NCBI GenBank assembly: GCA_031260615.1
Contig: JAISLG010000009.1
Span: forward strand, 1-5,147
DNA length: 5,147 nt
Direction of reading: 5' to 3'
Origin: Oscillospiraceae bacterium
Lineage (GTDB): Bacteria > Bacillota > Clostridia > Oscillospirales > Ruminococcaceae
In this document: positions 4,430 to 5,147 of the stretch, one piece after another
How positions within the stretch are numbered: the first letter of the stretch is position 1
How the letters are laid out: each line of letters starts with the position of its first letter
Made by a program: the position numbers and the translations under genes
Notes under the pieces: model-generated
Seen by the model: only the letters and a program-made list of their open reading frames with translations
Database searches by the model: none
Told to the model about the DNA's origin: nothing

Positions 4430-4852
4430 ATGGCACAGAAAGTAACAGGTTACGTCAAACTCCAAATACCCGCAGGTAAGGCAACGCCTGCTCCTCCCGT
4501 CGGTCCCGCTCTCGGTCAGCACGGTGTGAATATCGCGGCGTTCGTTAAGGAATTTAACGCGCGTACCGCTCAGGACGCAGGGCTTATTATCCCCGTCGTT
4601 ATCACCGTTTTTTCCGACAGGAGTTACAGTTTTATCACCAAAACGCCCCCCGCTCCCGTCCTTATCAAAAAAGCGGCAGGGCTCGAAACTGCCTCGGGTA
4701 AGCCTAATACTCAAAAAGTCGGCAAGATTACCAAGGCGCAGGCAGAACAGATTGCTAAACAGAAACTCCCCGACTTAAACGCCGGCAGTATCGAAGCCGC
4801 TACCGCTATGATTGCGGGTACGGCGCGCTCGATGGGTATCGAAGTAGTCTGA
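4430..4852 (+). CDS. rplK: 50S ribosomal protein L11
   Basis: L11 binds 23S rRNA in the GTPase-associated centre and is needed for the factor-dependent steps of translation and for stringent-factor activation. The 140-residue product has the proline-rich N-terminal domain, [20 protein letters not shown] (13-32) and EFNARTA (41-47), the hinge [17 protein letters not shown] (68-84), and the rRNA-binding C-terminal domain with LPDLNAGS (113-120) and [10 protein letters not shown] (130-139). Length agrees with the family (about 141). ATG 4430 is preceded by GGGA (4419-4422) at 7 bases; an in-frame TTG at 4394 would add 12 non-family residues. It is followed by the L1 gene after 59 bases that carry a likely L1-binding structure. 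Confidence 0.97.
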   Translation: MAQKVTGYVKLQIPAGKATPAPPVGPALGQHGVNIAAFVKEFNARTAQDAGLIIPVVITVFSDRSYSFITKTPPAPVLIKKAAGLETASGKPNTQKVGKITKAQAEQIAKQKLPDLNAGSIEAATAMIAGTARSMGIEVV

Positions 4853-4861
4853 ACACACGAA

Positions 4862-4899
4862 GTGGAAGGCAAGTTATTTGCCGAAATATATAACACCAC
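4862..4899 (+). promoter_or_regulatory. Probable L1-binding autoregulatory RNA element before rplA
   Basis: GTGG (4862-4865) can pair with CCAC (4896-4899). Inside, GGCAA (4868-4872) pairs with TTGCC (4878-4882); alternatively GTTAT (4873-4877) pairs with ATAAC (4890-4894). GTGGAAGGC on the 5' side and GAAATA (4883-4888) before the closing strand resemble the L1 site of 23S rRNA, where GGUGGGAGGC is closed by a strand ending GAAAUACCACC. L1 is known to repress its own operon by binding such an mRNA mimic. The 7-base insertion between GAAATA and CCAC departs from the rRNA pattern. Confidence 0.5.
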
Positions 4900-4911
4900 A
4901 AAGGATTGAAT

Positions 4912-5147
4912 ATGAAACACGGGAAGAAATATAACGAGAGTGCAAAACTCATCGACCCCTATAAGTTATACGATACGACGGAGGCTTTCGGGCTTGTTGT
5001 CACCGGCGCGAAAGCAAAATTCGACGAAACCGTTGAGGCGCATTTTCGCCTCGGCGTTGATAGCCGTCACGCTGACCAACAGGTTCGCGGCGCGGTAGTT
5101 TTACCGAACGGTACGGGCAAAACAGTGCGCGTGCTTGTGTTCGCAAA
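4912..5147 (+). CDS. rplA: 50S ribosomal protein L1, N-terminal part, truncated by window edge
   Basis: L1 binds the mobile stalk of 23S rRNA that guides deacylated tRNA out of the E site, and acts as a translational repressor of its own cluster. Seventy-eight codons are visible (family about 230). Diagnostic stretches are [12 protein letters not shown] (18-29), [16 protein letters not shown] (35-50), [19 protein letters not shown] (52-70) and VRVLVFA (72-78). ATG 4912 is preceded by AAAGGA (4900-4905) at 6 bases. The segment immediately upstream (4862-4899) resembles an L1-binding site, consistent with autoregulation. rplJ, rplL and rpoB normally follow beyond the window. Confidence 0.96.
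   Translation, partial: MKHGKKYNESAKLIDPYKLYDTTEAFGLVVTGAKAKFDETVEAHFRLGVDSRHADQQVRGAVVLPNGTGKTVRVLVFA

Overview
The window looks like chromosome from a Gram-positive-type bacterium of the Bacillota, most likely class Clostridia and perhaps an uncultured gut or rumen lineage. The grounds are gene content and order (rpmG, secE, nusG, rplK, rplA), strong AGGAGG-like ribosome binding sites, near-consensus sigma-A boxes (TTGACA / TATAAT or TATACT) before most transcription units, a four-cysteine L33, and a type III glutamine synthetase. Species-level placement cannot be made from this sequence alone.

Layout. Bases 1-567 (minus strand) hold the N-terminal 189 codons of a type III glutamine synthetase (glnN), cut by the window edge. 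A 360-base divergent intergenic region (568-927) carries a promoter for each flanking gene and several short inverted or direct repeats. Bases 928-1914 (plus) encode ATP-dependent 6-phosphofructokinase (pfkA), apparently transcribed alone. A 17-bp perfect stem at 1974-2015 separates pfkA from a convergent tRNA-Trp(CCA) gene (2046-2120, minus) that has its own promoter. Next, on the minus strand, is a two-gene unit: an uncharacterised acidic 115-residue protein (2576-2923) followed 4 bases later by a VapD-family, Cas2-like putative endoribonuclease (2221-2571). I read this pair as a candidate toxin-antitoxin or related module. From 3022 onward the plus strand carries the secretion, transcription and translation operon: promoter, rpmG (L33), secE, nusG, a structured 125-base spacer, rplK (L11), a probable L1-binding RNA element, and the start of rplA (L1), which runs off the right edge.

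How the parts work together. The right half is the usual housekeeping cluster that normally leads on to rplJL-rpoBC. L11 and L1 are 50S stalk proteins, NusG is a transcription elongation factor, SecE is a translocon subunit, and L33 is a small 50S protein. L1 probably represses its own cluster by binding the rplK-rplA spacer, which resembles its 23S rRNA site. The least ordinary part is 2046-3160. In many Firmicutes a tRNA-Trp gene sits between rpmG and secE. Here rpmG and secE are only 12 bases apart, and tRNA-Trp lies about 1 kb upstream on the opposite strand, with the VapD pair between it and rpmG. The VapD pair with its unrecognised partner, and the paired inverted repeats over the rpmG promoter, are the items most worth following up.
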